This document shows, piece after piece, positions 31,965 to 38,289 of a stretch of DNA of 40,103 nt. The translations under genes were made by a program, and so were the position numbers. The first letter of the stretch is position 1. Every line of letters starts with the position of its first letter. The notes below the pieces were generated by a model. That model saw nothing but the letters and a program-made list of their open reading frames with translations, was not told where the DNA came from and made no database searches. Location: contig JAFSCK010000129.1 of the NCBI GenBank assembly GCA_017436785.1, positions 1 to 40,103 on the forward strand, read 5' to 3'. This DNA comes from Oscillospiraceae bacterium. GTDB lineage: Bacteria > Bacillota > Clostridia > Oscillospirales > Oscillospiraceae.

Positions 31965-32738
31965 TTATTTCCTCCTCATATATTCAGCGACGAATTTCCG
32001 GTAATCCACCCCCGCCGCGCTGTTGGGGCTGGAGATCAGCAGAGGATCCTGCTGGAAGGTCATCTTGTCCACCTTATCCGAACGTCGGATGTGATGGAAC
32101 ACGGGGAGCCCAGCGTCCCGGAGCTGCTTTTCCGCATCCTGAATCTGGAGATCCTTATACCACATGGTGGGCAGCAGTCCGGCGATCTTCAGCCGGGGAT
32201 TGATCTTGCGCATGTTCTTGATCTGCCGCATCAGGTTACCCATGCCCCGCAGGGAGAAGGCATCCAGTTTGATGGGGATGATCACATCATCGGCGGCGAT
32301 CAGAGCCGCAGCGCTGGCAGCATTAAAGGCCGGAGGACAGTCGATCAGGATGTGGTCATACATGTCTTTCACTTCCTCCACCAGATACCGCAGCACATTG
32401 GAGCAAACCGTGCCCTGTTCCACCTTACTCAGATCCATGTCCATAAGCATTTCATCTCCGGGCAGGAGGTGGATACGATCATACTGGGTCCCCTGAATAC
32501 AGCCAGCGGCATAAGCACCGGGGTCGTCATAATGCTGGGCATTGCGAAGGATTTCCGCCAGATTGCTTCCGCTGGAATCGACACCAAAGAACTCCGTTGT
32601 ATTGCACTGGCTGTCGGCATCGATCAGCAGCACCCGGCTGCCGTGGTTTCTGGCAAGGATGGCAGCCATGTTGATGGCGGTGGTAGTTTTCGCGACCCCA
32701 CCTTTAAGGTTGAGGATCGCCGTGGTTCGGATGGACAT
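31965..32738 (-). CDS. parA: ParA-type partition ATPase
   Basis: 257 aa. The deviant Walker A KGGVAKTT (12-19), DADSQCN, and DHILIDCPPAFN (Walker B) identify a small type Ib ParA/Soj ATPase. It lacks an N-terminal HTH. With ParB it moves plasmid or phage DNA. AAGGA precedes ATG 32738. Confidence 0.93.
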   Translation of the reverse strand: MSIRTTAILNLKGGVAKTTTAINMAAILARNHGSRVLLIDADSQCNTTEFFGVDSSGSNLAEILRNAQHYDDPGAYAAGCIQGTQYDRIHLLPGDEMLMDMDLSKVEQGTVCSNVLRYLVEEVKDMYDHILIDCPPAFNAASAAALIAADDVIIPIKLDAFSLRGMGNLMRQIKNMRKINPRLKIAGLLPTMWYKDLQIQDAEKQLRDAGLPVFHHIRRSDKVDKMTFQQDPLLISSPNSAAGVDYRKFVAEYMRRK

Positions 32739-32766
32739 TGTTTTTCCTTCTTTCTGTTGATAAATA

Positions 32767-32795
32767 TTTACATGCGCTTAGGTATGATGTAAACT
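32767..32795 (+). promoter_or_regulatory. Candidate promoter of the Cap15-like gene
   Basis: TTTACA (32767-32772), 17-bp spacer, TAAACT (32790-32795). A TATGAT lies in the spacer. It is 33 nt before ATG 32829 and an AGGAGG lies at 32815. Confidence 0.45.
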
Positions 32796-32828
32796 GGATA
32801 ATGAAAATAAAATCAGGAGGATTATCCC

Positions 32829-33356
32829 ATGTCACAGAAAAACATCAAAGTATTCTCCAGTATTGCGATCATCTTGTTTATTGCACTTGAATTTTGGGGA
32901 ATGGAAACATTGGATGCCCTGTCTTATGCTGCAGCAGGTGCTGCACTGGCGGATTATTGTTATGACCGTTTCCTATGGCGGTATAATCCATGGGAACCAA
33001 CGCCAAGACTTTACGGAAGCTATAACGCAAATGGTGTATCTTCTCACAATGGAGAAACCACTTATCAGTCCTGTGTCATTATCACACAAAGATTATCTTC
33101 CATTTCTGTGCTGGAAATTCTGAATGATGCATGTTGCGAATCTGTCACTGCCAACCTCACCAGACATACACCTGATGGCCCGTGGTTCTTGTACTACACA
33201 TATCTCACTCACCCTAACCACTCAGATACCGATGATATGCATTACGGGACAGCCATCTTTCAAGTCCGCGAAGGCGGGATACTGACTGGAAATTACTTTA
33301 CAAATCGGCTTAAACAAACTGCAGGCAACATGACTCTACAGAGGATCAAGCGTTAA
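32829..33356 (+). CDS. Cap15-like 2TM beta-barrel protein (orphan)
   Basis: 175 aa. Two membrane helices (about 8-24 and 29-46) are followed by a beta-rich domain beginning NPWEPTPRLYGSYNANG and continuing with CVIITQ, SVTANLTRH, FLYYTYLTHP, HYGTAIFQV, GILTGNYFTNR and NMTLQRIKR. This is the layout of S-2TM-beta effectors such as CBASS Cap15, which opens membranes after sensing a nucleotide signal. No CD-NTase is present in the window. It sits on the strand opposite to the phage operon, with its own promoter, and is AT-rich. Confidence 0.65.
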   Translation: MSQKNIKVFSSIAIILFIALEFWGMETLDALSYAAAGAALADYCYDRFLWRYNPWEPTPRLYGSYNANGVSSHNGETTYQSCVIITQRLSSISVLEILNDACCESVTANLTRHTPDGPWFLYYTYLTHPNHSDTDDMHYGTAIFQVREGGILTGNYFTNRLKQTAGNMTLQRIKR

Positions 33357-33358
33357 CC

Positions 33359-34687
33359 TCAAAACGGCACCTTGTAGTCATCCGGAAGAATCGTCATCTG
33401 TTCGCCGACAGCCTGAGCCGCCTGCCGATTGAGCCGCTTGATTTTCTTTCCATCGTTGACATACTTGTCCAGAGTTTCACTGCTGCGCTGGGCTTTGCTG
33501 AACAGCTGATGCTTTCCGTCAAAATCCAGAAACATCATGAACAGCTCGCCTTCCTTATTCTTGGTGACAAAGGCCTTTCGTGCGCCCATAGGGTCGCTCT
33601 GCTTTTCCAGTTTCAGCATAAGGATGATATCCGCGTCCTGTTCTAGCTGTCCGGATTCCCGGAGGTCAGAATTTCTGGGAGTATGGTCATCATCAGACCG
33701 GGAGAGCTGAGACAGGGCCACCACGGTGACGCCCAGACTCTGGGCCATGTTATGTAGCTCAATGGAAATGTTGGTCACCTGCTCATAGCGGTTGATTCCC
33801 CGGGATGAGATCAGCTGCAAATAGTCGATAACCACCAGCTGATAACCACATTCGATGATTTCCGCCCGGATATCTGCCGTAGTCATGCCCGCAGCTGGGA
33901 CCAACTCCAGATTCCGGGAGGTAATCGCCTCTGTTTCCAAGCAGATCCGGTCCCAGTCCTGATTCGTGATAGCATTTTTCTTGATGCGCTGCATCTCCAA
34001 ACCGGCAATAGAGGCCATCTTTCTGTCAAAAAGCTTTTCAGCACTGGTCTCAAAGGAGAAAAAGCCGACCTTCATGTCCTTGGCCCAATGCCATGCACAT
34101 TGCAGGGCCAAAGCCGTCTTACCGGTGGACGGTTCCGCACCGAAGATGATAAAATCCCCCGGGTCGGAGTGGAGATAATCGTTAAACTCGCGGATGGGCC
34201 AGTTCAAATACTTTGCTTCCTGCGTGTGGCGATCCATGAACGACTGCAGAGCCTCGCGCATGTTCACCGTTTTCCGGGTTCGTCGCGCCACCATAAGGCC
34301 GTTGGCCTGTTCCAGCAGATGCCGCACCGCATCCGTGGTCTCTGCCTCCACCAGCTGGTTACCGATTTCCCGGACAGACAGGACGCGGGCCTGCTCCCGG
34401 CAGAGCCTTATGTAGCTGTCAATATTCGCTGCCGTGGGGGTGATTTCCATCAGCTGCATGATAAAGCCGCGATAGTTAGGGCTCAAAGCATTGGCAACAG
34501 AAACCGGGTCAATGGGTATTCCGTCAAGAAATAGTTTCCGGATTGCCCGGTACACCGTCAGACAAGCTCCGGAATAGTCCTGTTCCGCTGTTTCAGTCAT
34601 CACCCGGGGCGTCAGCTCCGGAGAGATCAGCAGGGATCCAAGAACCGCATTCTGGGCATCCAGCCAGGATTGACTTGTCACAGGCAT
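33359..34687 (-). CDS. DnaB-type replicative helicase
   Basis: 442 aa from ATG 34687 (MPVTSQSWLDAQNAVLG), chosen because GAGGAG lies 10 nt before it and the start overlaps the HTH gene. The N-terminal helical domain (1-130) and RecA-like domain with Walker A GAEPSTGKT (183-191), GFFSFETSA, LVVIDYLQLI and SQLSR are complete. It unwinds DNA at the fork. Confidence 0.93.
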   Translation of the reverse strand: MPVTSQSWLDAQNAVLGSLLISPELTPRVMTETAEQDYSGACLTVYRAIRKLFLDGIPIDPVSVANALSPNYRGFIMQLMEITPTAANIDSYIRLCREQARVLSVREIGNQLVEAETTDAVRHLLEQANGLMVARRTRKTVNMREALQSFMDRHTQEAKYLNWPIREFNDYLHSDPGDFIIFGAEPSTGKTALALQCAWHWAKDMKVGFFSFETSAEKLFDRKMASIAGLEMQRIKKNAITNQDWDRICLETEAITSRNLELVPAAGMTTADIRAEIIECGYQLVVIDYLQLISSRGINRYEQVTNISIELHNMAQSLGVTVVALSQLSRSDDDHTPRNSDLRESGQLEQDADIILMLKLEKQSDPMGARKAFVTKNKEGELFMMFLDFDGKHQLFSKAQRSSETLDKYVNDGKKIKRLNRQAAQAVGEQMTILPDDYKVPF

Positions 34688-35505
34688 TGGTACTGTCGCT
34701 CCTCTCTGGGTGGTTTCACAATCTGCTTCGGACTGTGTTTTCCGCCTTCCGGGAATTTGACATTGGTCCAACCGTTTAGAATCACATTGGACAATATCCC
34801 TATCATGGCATCCACGTCATTGCCCGCTCTGGCTGTGAGGGCTGAGAACATCAGTGTAACTCCCTGTTTGGATCTGGCTGGGGGCTTGCTTCTTGGCCGC
34901 ATCTCCCGGTTGGGATCGTAGACAGACATGATAAGTTCATGTAGTTTTAGTTTAGCTTCCCGAGTCCACGATGGGTCTGCGATGTGGATGATCCCTTCCC
35001 GGGCAAGCTGCCAAAGCTCCTCATCGGTCAGCGGTGGAGGTGCCGACTTCGGCTCAGCTGCTTTTCTTTTTATATTTTTCTTTTTAGATATATCTTTACT
35101 TGATATATCTTTATTTAATTCCGTTGGATTTCCCGTCAACGGTTCTGCCGTCAACGGTTCTTCCGATGACGGCAAAACCGTTGACGGTTTTTCCGACAAC
35201 GGTGGAACAGAAACAGGATACTCGTGGACAACATACTCATTTCCACCGAATTTGCCACCGGAGTCTTGCCTTTGTCGCCGCTCAATATATCCTGCTTTTT
35301 CCAGTTCTTGGACTGCAGCTCGAACGGCATCCTTTCCTTCTCTATTGATAGCCGCAAGGCCTGCAATGGTATAGTCCCAACCTTCAGGCAGGGACAGAAT
35401 TTGTGATAACAAACCCTTTGCCCTCAAACTTAGCTCACTGTTCCTGAGGTGGTGGTTTGACATTACCGTATAATCCTTTGTCTTTTCTACACGGAAGACG
35501 GACAC
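34678..35505 (-). CDS. HTH replication initiator (RepA-N-like)
   Basis: 275 aa from GTG 35505. FRVEKTKDYTVMSNHHLRN, ELSLRAKGLLSQILSLPE and YTIAGLAAINREGKDAVRAA form the winged-helix domain common to plasmid and phage initiators. A low-complexity middle (about 95-155, Ser/Pro/Glu) separates the DnaD-like C-terminal part (MSVYDPNRE, NVILNGWTNVKFPE). The ribosome binding site is a run of 8 G just before the start, open to slippage. Together with DnaB it should start phage replication. Confidence 0.75.
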   Translation of the reverse strand: MSVFRVEKTKDYTVMSNHHLRNSELSLRAKGLLSQILSLPEGWDYTIAGLAAINREGKDAVRAAVQELEKAGYIERRQRQDSGGKFGGNEYVVHEYPVSVPPLSEKPSTVLPSSEEPLTAEPLTGNPTELNKDISSKDISKKKNIKRKAAEPKSAPPPLTDEELWQLAREGIIHIADPSWTREAKLKLHELIMSVYDPNREMRPRSKPPARSKQGVTLMFSALTARAGNDVDAMIGILSNVILNGWTNVKFPEGGKHSPKQIVKPPREERQYQCL

Positions 35506-35530
35506 GGATACCCCCCCCTATTTTCAAATA

Positions 35531-35605
35531 TGGTGGGACAGGCAGGAATCGAACCTGCGCTTCTCCGCCCTTTTGGGCGGGTAGGTGACCACACCCCGCT
35601 GCCCC
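35531..35605 (-). tRNA. tRNA-like gene with tetraloop in place of anticodon
   Basis: 75 nt. Acceptor GGGGCAG/CTGTCCC with A discriminator and encoded CCA, D arm GGGT-GTGGTC-ACCT, and T arm GCAGG-TTCGATT-CCTGC are all good. The anticodon arm instead reads CCGCCC-AAAA-GGGCGG: six pairs closing a tetraloop, so no 7-nt loop and no anticodon can form unless a pair is opened. If one pair opens, the 6-nt loop CAAAAG contains AAA. Confidence 0.6.
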
Positions 35606-35771
35606 ATAAATCAGGCCCCAGAGGGCCTGATGATTTTGAAACTCTATGTATTTTGGCGGCGTGAAGTTGGCGTGAGCCGAAAACACTACTGGAACCCACT
35701 GGTATACCGCTGCATTGGCATACACTCCTTTCGCATGGATTTTTGAAAAACTATGCCCGGGCATTCGCCCG

Positions 35772-35847
35772 TGGTGGCCCTGTCCGGGATCGAACCGGCG
35801 TCAGCGGATTATGAGCCCGCCGCTCTGACCTACTGAGCTACAGAACC
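35772..35847 (-). tRNA. tRNA-Met/Ile2 (anticodon CAT)
   Basis: 76 nt with CCA: acceptor GGTTCTG/CAGGGCC (two G-T pairs), D arm GCTC/GAGC, anticodon arm GCGGG-CTCATAA-TCCGC, T arm with four pairs (one A-G mismatch at its base). Elongator Met or Ile2 cannot be separated without more data. Confidence 0.88.
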
Positions 35848-35849
35848 AT

Positions 35850-36059
35850 TTACTTCTTGGATGTCTTCCAACGTCTGTCATAAGACTGGTCGCGGAACCA
35901 TGCCGGCTGCCGGTAATTCTTCCGGGCTTCCCGAATCTTCTGCTGTTCCGCTTTCCACGCCAGAAAGCTTTCTTTTCGGCAATGATCCGAGCAAGCAGGA
36001 TATCGGTCTGGGCAGCCCCGGCAGGGGCATGGTCTGTCGTTACGGATGGTTTCCGTCAT
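35850..36059 (-). CDS. Cys-rich small phage protein between tRNAs
   Basis: 69 aa. CPCRGCPDRYPACSDHCRK in the first third is a recurrent pattern in clostridial phages, followed by a basic helix (EQQKIREARKNYRQP). AGGTGAGC precedes ATG 36059. It ends two bases before the tRNA-Met 5' end, so it is probably cotranscribed. Confidence 0.7.
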   Translation of the reverse strand: MTETIRNDRPCPCRGCPDRYPACSDHCRKESFLAWKAEQQKIREARKNYRQPAWFRDQSYDRRWKTSKK

Positions 36060-36082
36060 AAATGCTCACCTATTTCTGTGGA

Positions 36083-36175
36083 TGATGGCGCGAGGCCGAT
36101 TCAAACGGCCTTCTGTTGCGTGAAAGAAGGGCATCCACAATCCCCAAAAAGCCTCAACTCGCTGTCTGCCGCGCC
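36083..36175 (-). tRNA. tRNA-like gene, class II length, GTG in the loop
   Basis: Perfect acceptor GGCGCGG/TCGCGCC (one G-T) with A discriminator, then TCA instead of CCA, and T arm GGCCG-TTTGAAT-CGGCC. The D arm is poor (AGC-GAGTTGAG-GCT). The anticodon arm GGGGA-TTGTGGA-TGCCC has a mismatch and would give GTG (His). A short variable arm TTCT...AGAA follows. Real function uncertain. Confidence 0.5.
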
Positions 36176-36178
36176 GTA

Positions 36179-36254
36179 TGGAGGGTGGGACCGGATTTGA
36201 ACCGGCTGCCTTCGGCTTTGCAGGCCGCTGCACATCCGCATGTGCTTCCCACCC
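36179..36254 (-). tRNA. tRNA-Cys (anticodon GCA)
   Basis: 76 nt: acceptor GGGTGGG/CCCACCC, D arm GCAC-ATGCGGAT-GTGC, anticodon arm GCGGC-CTGCAAA-GCCGA with anticodon GCA, T arm GCCGG-TTCAAAT-CCGGT, discriminator T as in Cys tRNAs, and CCA. It lies 3 nt from the tRNA-like gene downstream. Confidence 0.9.
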
Positions 36255-36292
36255 ATGTGCCACCTGTCCGAACGGCAGGTGGCTATTCAATT

Positions 36293-36356
36293 GTTACGGG
36301 GAGGCCGGAATCCAACCAGCCTTCTGTTGGCAGGCGATTACCACCAACTCTCCTCA
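36293..36356 (-). tRNA. Degenerate short tRNA-like sequence
   Basis: Acceptor TGAGGAG/CTCCCCG with one A-C mismatch and T arm GCTGG-TTGGATT-CCGGC; about 65 nt in all, so the D arm is missing. CAACAGAAGGC before the T arm is the same as in the tRNA-like gene at 36083, suggesting a duplication. The end is AACA, not CCA. Confidence 0.35.
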
Positions 36357-36397
36357 GGAGGTTACCATATCGTTGAAAACAGTGCAGGACCCCGATG

Positions 36398-36435
36398 GGA
36401 TGCCGCGTATTACGCCACGCGGCTCAGAGGCATCC
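36398..36435. other. Nested inverted repeats upstream of the tRNA cluster
   Basis: GCCGCGT/ACGCGGC (36402-36408, 36417-36423) sits inside GGATGCC/GGCATCC (36398-36404, 36429-36435). The two stems share GCC, so they compete. There is no T-tract. An RNA switch, processing signal or protein site is possible. Confidence 0.45.
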
Positions 36436-36436
36436 G

Positions 36437-36742
36437 TCAGACGGCCTGCGCAATATGTACGCGCCCATCTTCCCGGAATTTGCGAATTTCCTTACTTGAG
36501 TAGCCAAGGAGTGCCAATACTACAGATGGATCAGGATGAATCGCGTTGTTGATCTGCCTAAATTCCCAAAATGTCATGGTCATAGGCTCAGCAAGGCGTT
36601 TTGTTATCGTGGTTCTGGGAATATCCACTGCCTCTGCCAGAGCTGTCTTAGACATCAAATCATGTTCTCCCTGCCGGATGCGGATTTCCTTACGGAATCC
36701 CTCCACAGCATACTTTTCTTCGTTCTGCCTGATTTTCGGCAT
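36437..36742 (-). CDS. Small HTH-type phage protein
   Basis: 101 aa from ATG 36742 (AGGAGGTG before it). LMSKTALAEAVDIPRTTITKRLAEP is a helix-turn-helix; PDPSVVLALLGYSSKEIRKF closes it. I know the general type from clostridial phages. It may be an excisionase-like or regulatory protein. Confidence 0.65.
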   Translation of the reverse strand: MPKIRQNEEKYAVEGFRKEIRIRQGEHDLMSKTALAEAVDIPRTTITKRLAEPMTMTFWEFRQINNAIHPDPSVVLALLGYSSKEIRKFREDGRVHIAQAV

Positions 36743-36797
36743 TGTATACACCTCCTGATTTCAGTCCTGCAATACTGGTTTTTCTCTCCTCTCCCTG

Positions 36798-36826
36798 TTG
36801 CAGTTTTGGGCTGCTTGTGCTACAAT
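36798..36826 (+). promoter_or_regulatory. Promoter of the plus-strand membrane protein gene
   Basis: TTGCAG (36798-36803), 17-bp spacer, TACAAT (36821-36826), 24 nt before ATG 36850. Confidence 0.65.
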
Positions 36827-36849
36827 CACTCAAAAAGGGAGGCAATTGT

Positions 36850-37335
36850 ATGGATATTTCGTTGGTTACTTTGGTCCTGACATCCTTAACTGCACTGGCT
36901 GCGGTAATTGGGCCGATCATTTCATCCATTATCACGATAAGGTCAAATGAAAGAACAAAGCGGTTCGAGATTTACTCACCGCAACTCTACTCTGCAGTAC
37001 GGAAATTCTCTGACGCTTATTCCCGCATTCCCCGTGAAGCGGCACTCAAAACCTACAACGAATACGGGAAAACAATGCTTAGGGAAAAGGCTGTTGATGC
37101 CTATCAGGAGTTTTCCTCTGCTGCATATGAGGTCATTTCATTCATAGACGATTCTGATATTCACGACCAAATTACCAATCTTCTTGCAGAACTAGAAAAA
37201 GCATCATTTGCGTCGCCTGAATATGACCATCGTTTTCAGAAAGTCATGTCAGCCATTGCGAAGAAGCTGTCCGCCGATTTCTCACCGAAGAAAGACCGCA
37301 TAACCAGCAAGGCTAAGAGAAACAGCCGCAAATAA
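36850..37335 (+). CDS. Membrane-anchored helical protein of unknown function
   Basis: 161 aa from ATG 36850 (GGGAGG 8 nt before it). One N-terminal helix (ISLVTLVLTSLTALAAVIGP) is followed by a soluble, helical rest (FEIYSPQLYSAVRKFSDAYS, AYQEFSSAAYEVISFIDD). It is transcribed against the early operon from its own promoter, as expected for a gene expressed in the lysogen. Function unknown. Confidence 0.65.
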   Translation: MDISLVTLVLTSLTALAAVIGPIISSIITIRSNERTKRFEIYSPQLYSAVRKFSDAYSRIPREAALKTYNEYGKTMLREKAVDAYQEFSSAAYEVISFIDDSDIHDQITNLLAELEKASFASPEYDHRFQKVMSAIAKKLSADFSPKKDRITSKAKRNSRK

Positions 37336-37446
37336 GCAGGTCGGAATAAACCACTTCCAATTCCACGTCGCCATGGTGATCCACGAGAACACCATGGCGA
37401 TTAAACTTAGTACGGAGCAAATCAGGGCATACCATTCTAGAGTCAT
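37282..37446 (-). CDS. Small two-helix membrane protein after Cro-like gene
   Basis: 54 aa from ATG 37446 (GGGAGGGG upstream): MTLEWYALICSVLSLIAMVF and a second helix (about 33-52). It follows the Cro-like gene by 14 nt and overlaps the 3' end of the plus-strand gene by 54 nt, so expression of the two may interfere. Confidence 0.5.
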   Translation of the reverse strand: MTLEWYALICSVLSLIAMVFSWITMATWNWKWFIPTCLFAAVSLSLAGYAVFLR

Positions 37447-37460
37447 TCCATCCCCTCCCA

Positions 37461-37676
37461 TCATGCAATTTCGGGCAGATCCAGAATATCCCGGATCGCT
37501 TGGACTACTTTGGGGGCATTACGCTGGCCTGTGAAGATTTTGGAGAGGTAGCTGGAGTCAATATACAGGCCAGTGTTCTCTGTTATTTTCTTTTCAAGCC
37601 ATTTCTGCTCTCGGCCACGGCGCAGCAGTTCAGTCTTAACGCACAAACCGAAGTCCGTCAGCTTGCAGGAATTCAC
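37461..37676 (-). CDS. Cro-like HTH regulator
   Basis: 71 aa from GTG 37676, where AAGGAGGT lies 8 nt upstream; an ATG farther up has no site. LTDFGLCVKTELLRRGREQK, the helix-turn-helix around NTGLYIDSSYLSKIF, and QRNAPKVVQAIRDIL match small XRE phage regulators. It is the first gene of the leftward early operon and is divergent to the repressor. Confidence 0.78.
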   Translation of the reverse strand: MNSCKLTDFGLCVKTELLRRGREQKWLEKKITENTGLYIDSSYLSKIFTGQRNAPKVVQAIRDILDLPEIA

Positions 37677-37705
37677 TAAAAAGTACCTCCTTCTCGAAAT
37701 TATAG

Positions 37706-37734
37706 TTGACAAGTACGCAACAGGGTACTACAAT
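37706..37734 (+). promoter_or_regulatory. Rightward promoter for the repressor
   Basis: TTGACA (37706-37711), 17-bp spacer, TACAAT (37729-37734). A GTAC-N8-GTAC operator fills its spacer. Confidence 0.75.
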
Positions 37735-37857
37735 AAGAGTGTCACCAAATATCTGCACCCCGTTGCGTACTTTCTGCCTGTATTCTAGTACTTTATAGTG
37801 TACAAGTCAAGAACTTTCTTACACAACGGAGTACATTTGTTGTACTTTCACAAGTAC
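37713..37857. promoter_or_regulatory. Operator cluster GTAC-N8-GTAC
   Basis: Three copies with exact spacing: 37713-37728, 37788-37803 and 37842-37857. The last one is part of the perfect inverted repeat TGTACTT-tcac-AAGTACA. Further half-sites occur at 37757-37770 (inverse of GTACGCAACGGGG) and 37820-37834. The first two lie in the spacers of the two promoters. Confidence 0.7.
37782..37810 (-). promoter_or_regulatory. Leftward early promoter
   Basis: Minus strand TTGACT (37805-37810), 17-bp spacer, TAGAAT (37782-37787); the spacer holds the second operator. It faces the rightward promoter at 37706. Confidence 0.7.
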
Positions 37858-37869
37858 AAAGGAGGAATT

Positions 37870-38241
37870 ATGGGCAATTTATATGAAAGTATCACAGCGT
37901 TGTGCAACGAGAGAGGGATCAAACCCGGCAAAATGTGTGCCGACACCGGCATAAGCCGTGGCCTGATTACGGATCTAAAAATGGGCCGTAAAAACGACAT
38001 TACGTCAGCCACTGCGCAAAAAATAGCCTCATACTTCGGAGTTTCTGTCGGATACCTATTAGGTGAAGAAACAGAAAAAACGCCCGCCGAAACCAGCGTG
38101 CGCAAATACTCAGATGATGAAATTATGTTCGCCCTTTCACGGGGCGGAGAAGCCGAAATCACTGATGAAATGTTTGAGGAAGTAAAAAGATTTGCCCGTT
38201 TCCTCGCAGAGCAGAAGAAAGCGGAAAAGAATCGTGAATAA
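37870..38241 (+). CDS. cI-type HTH repressor
   Basis: 123 aa from ATG 37870 (AAAGGAGGAATT before it). XRE HTH at about residues 8-62 (KPGKMCADTGISRGLITDLK, then IASYFGVSVGYLLGEE) and a C-terminal acidic helical part without a LexA-type peptidase. It probably binds the GTAC operators and holds lysogeny. Its stop is directly followed by parS-like copy 4. Confidence 0.85.
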   Translation: MGNLYESITALCNERGIKPGKMCADTGISRGLITDLKMGRKNDITSATAQKIASYFGVSVGYLLGEETEKTPAETSVRKYSDDEIMFALSRGGEAEITDEMFEEVKRFARFLAEQKKAEKNRE

Positions 38242-38260
38242 TGTGTCCAACTTGGACACT
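38242..38260. promoter_or_regulatory. parS-like palindrome, copy 4
   Basis: TGTGTCCAACTTGGACACT, directly after the repressor stop; only the last base departs from the palindrome. Confidence 0.7.
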
Positions 38261-38289
38261 CTAGTCAATTGAAAAGAAAGGGAAAAACT

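Noticed and set aside
35606-35771. Possible gene between the tRNA-like gene and tRNA-Met
   Set aside because: The ORF starting behind AAAGGAG stops after 11 codons, and the longer reading runs into the tRNA-like gene; only a hairpin (35611-35630) is visible.
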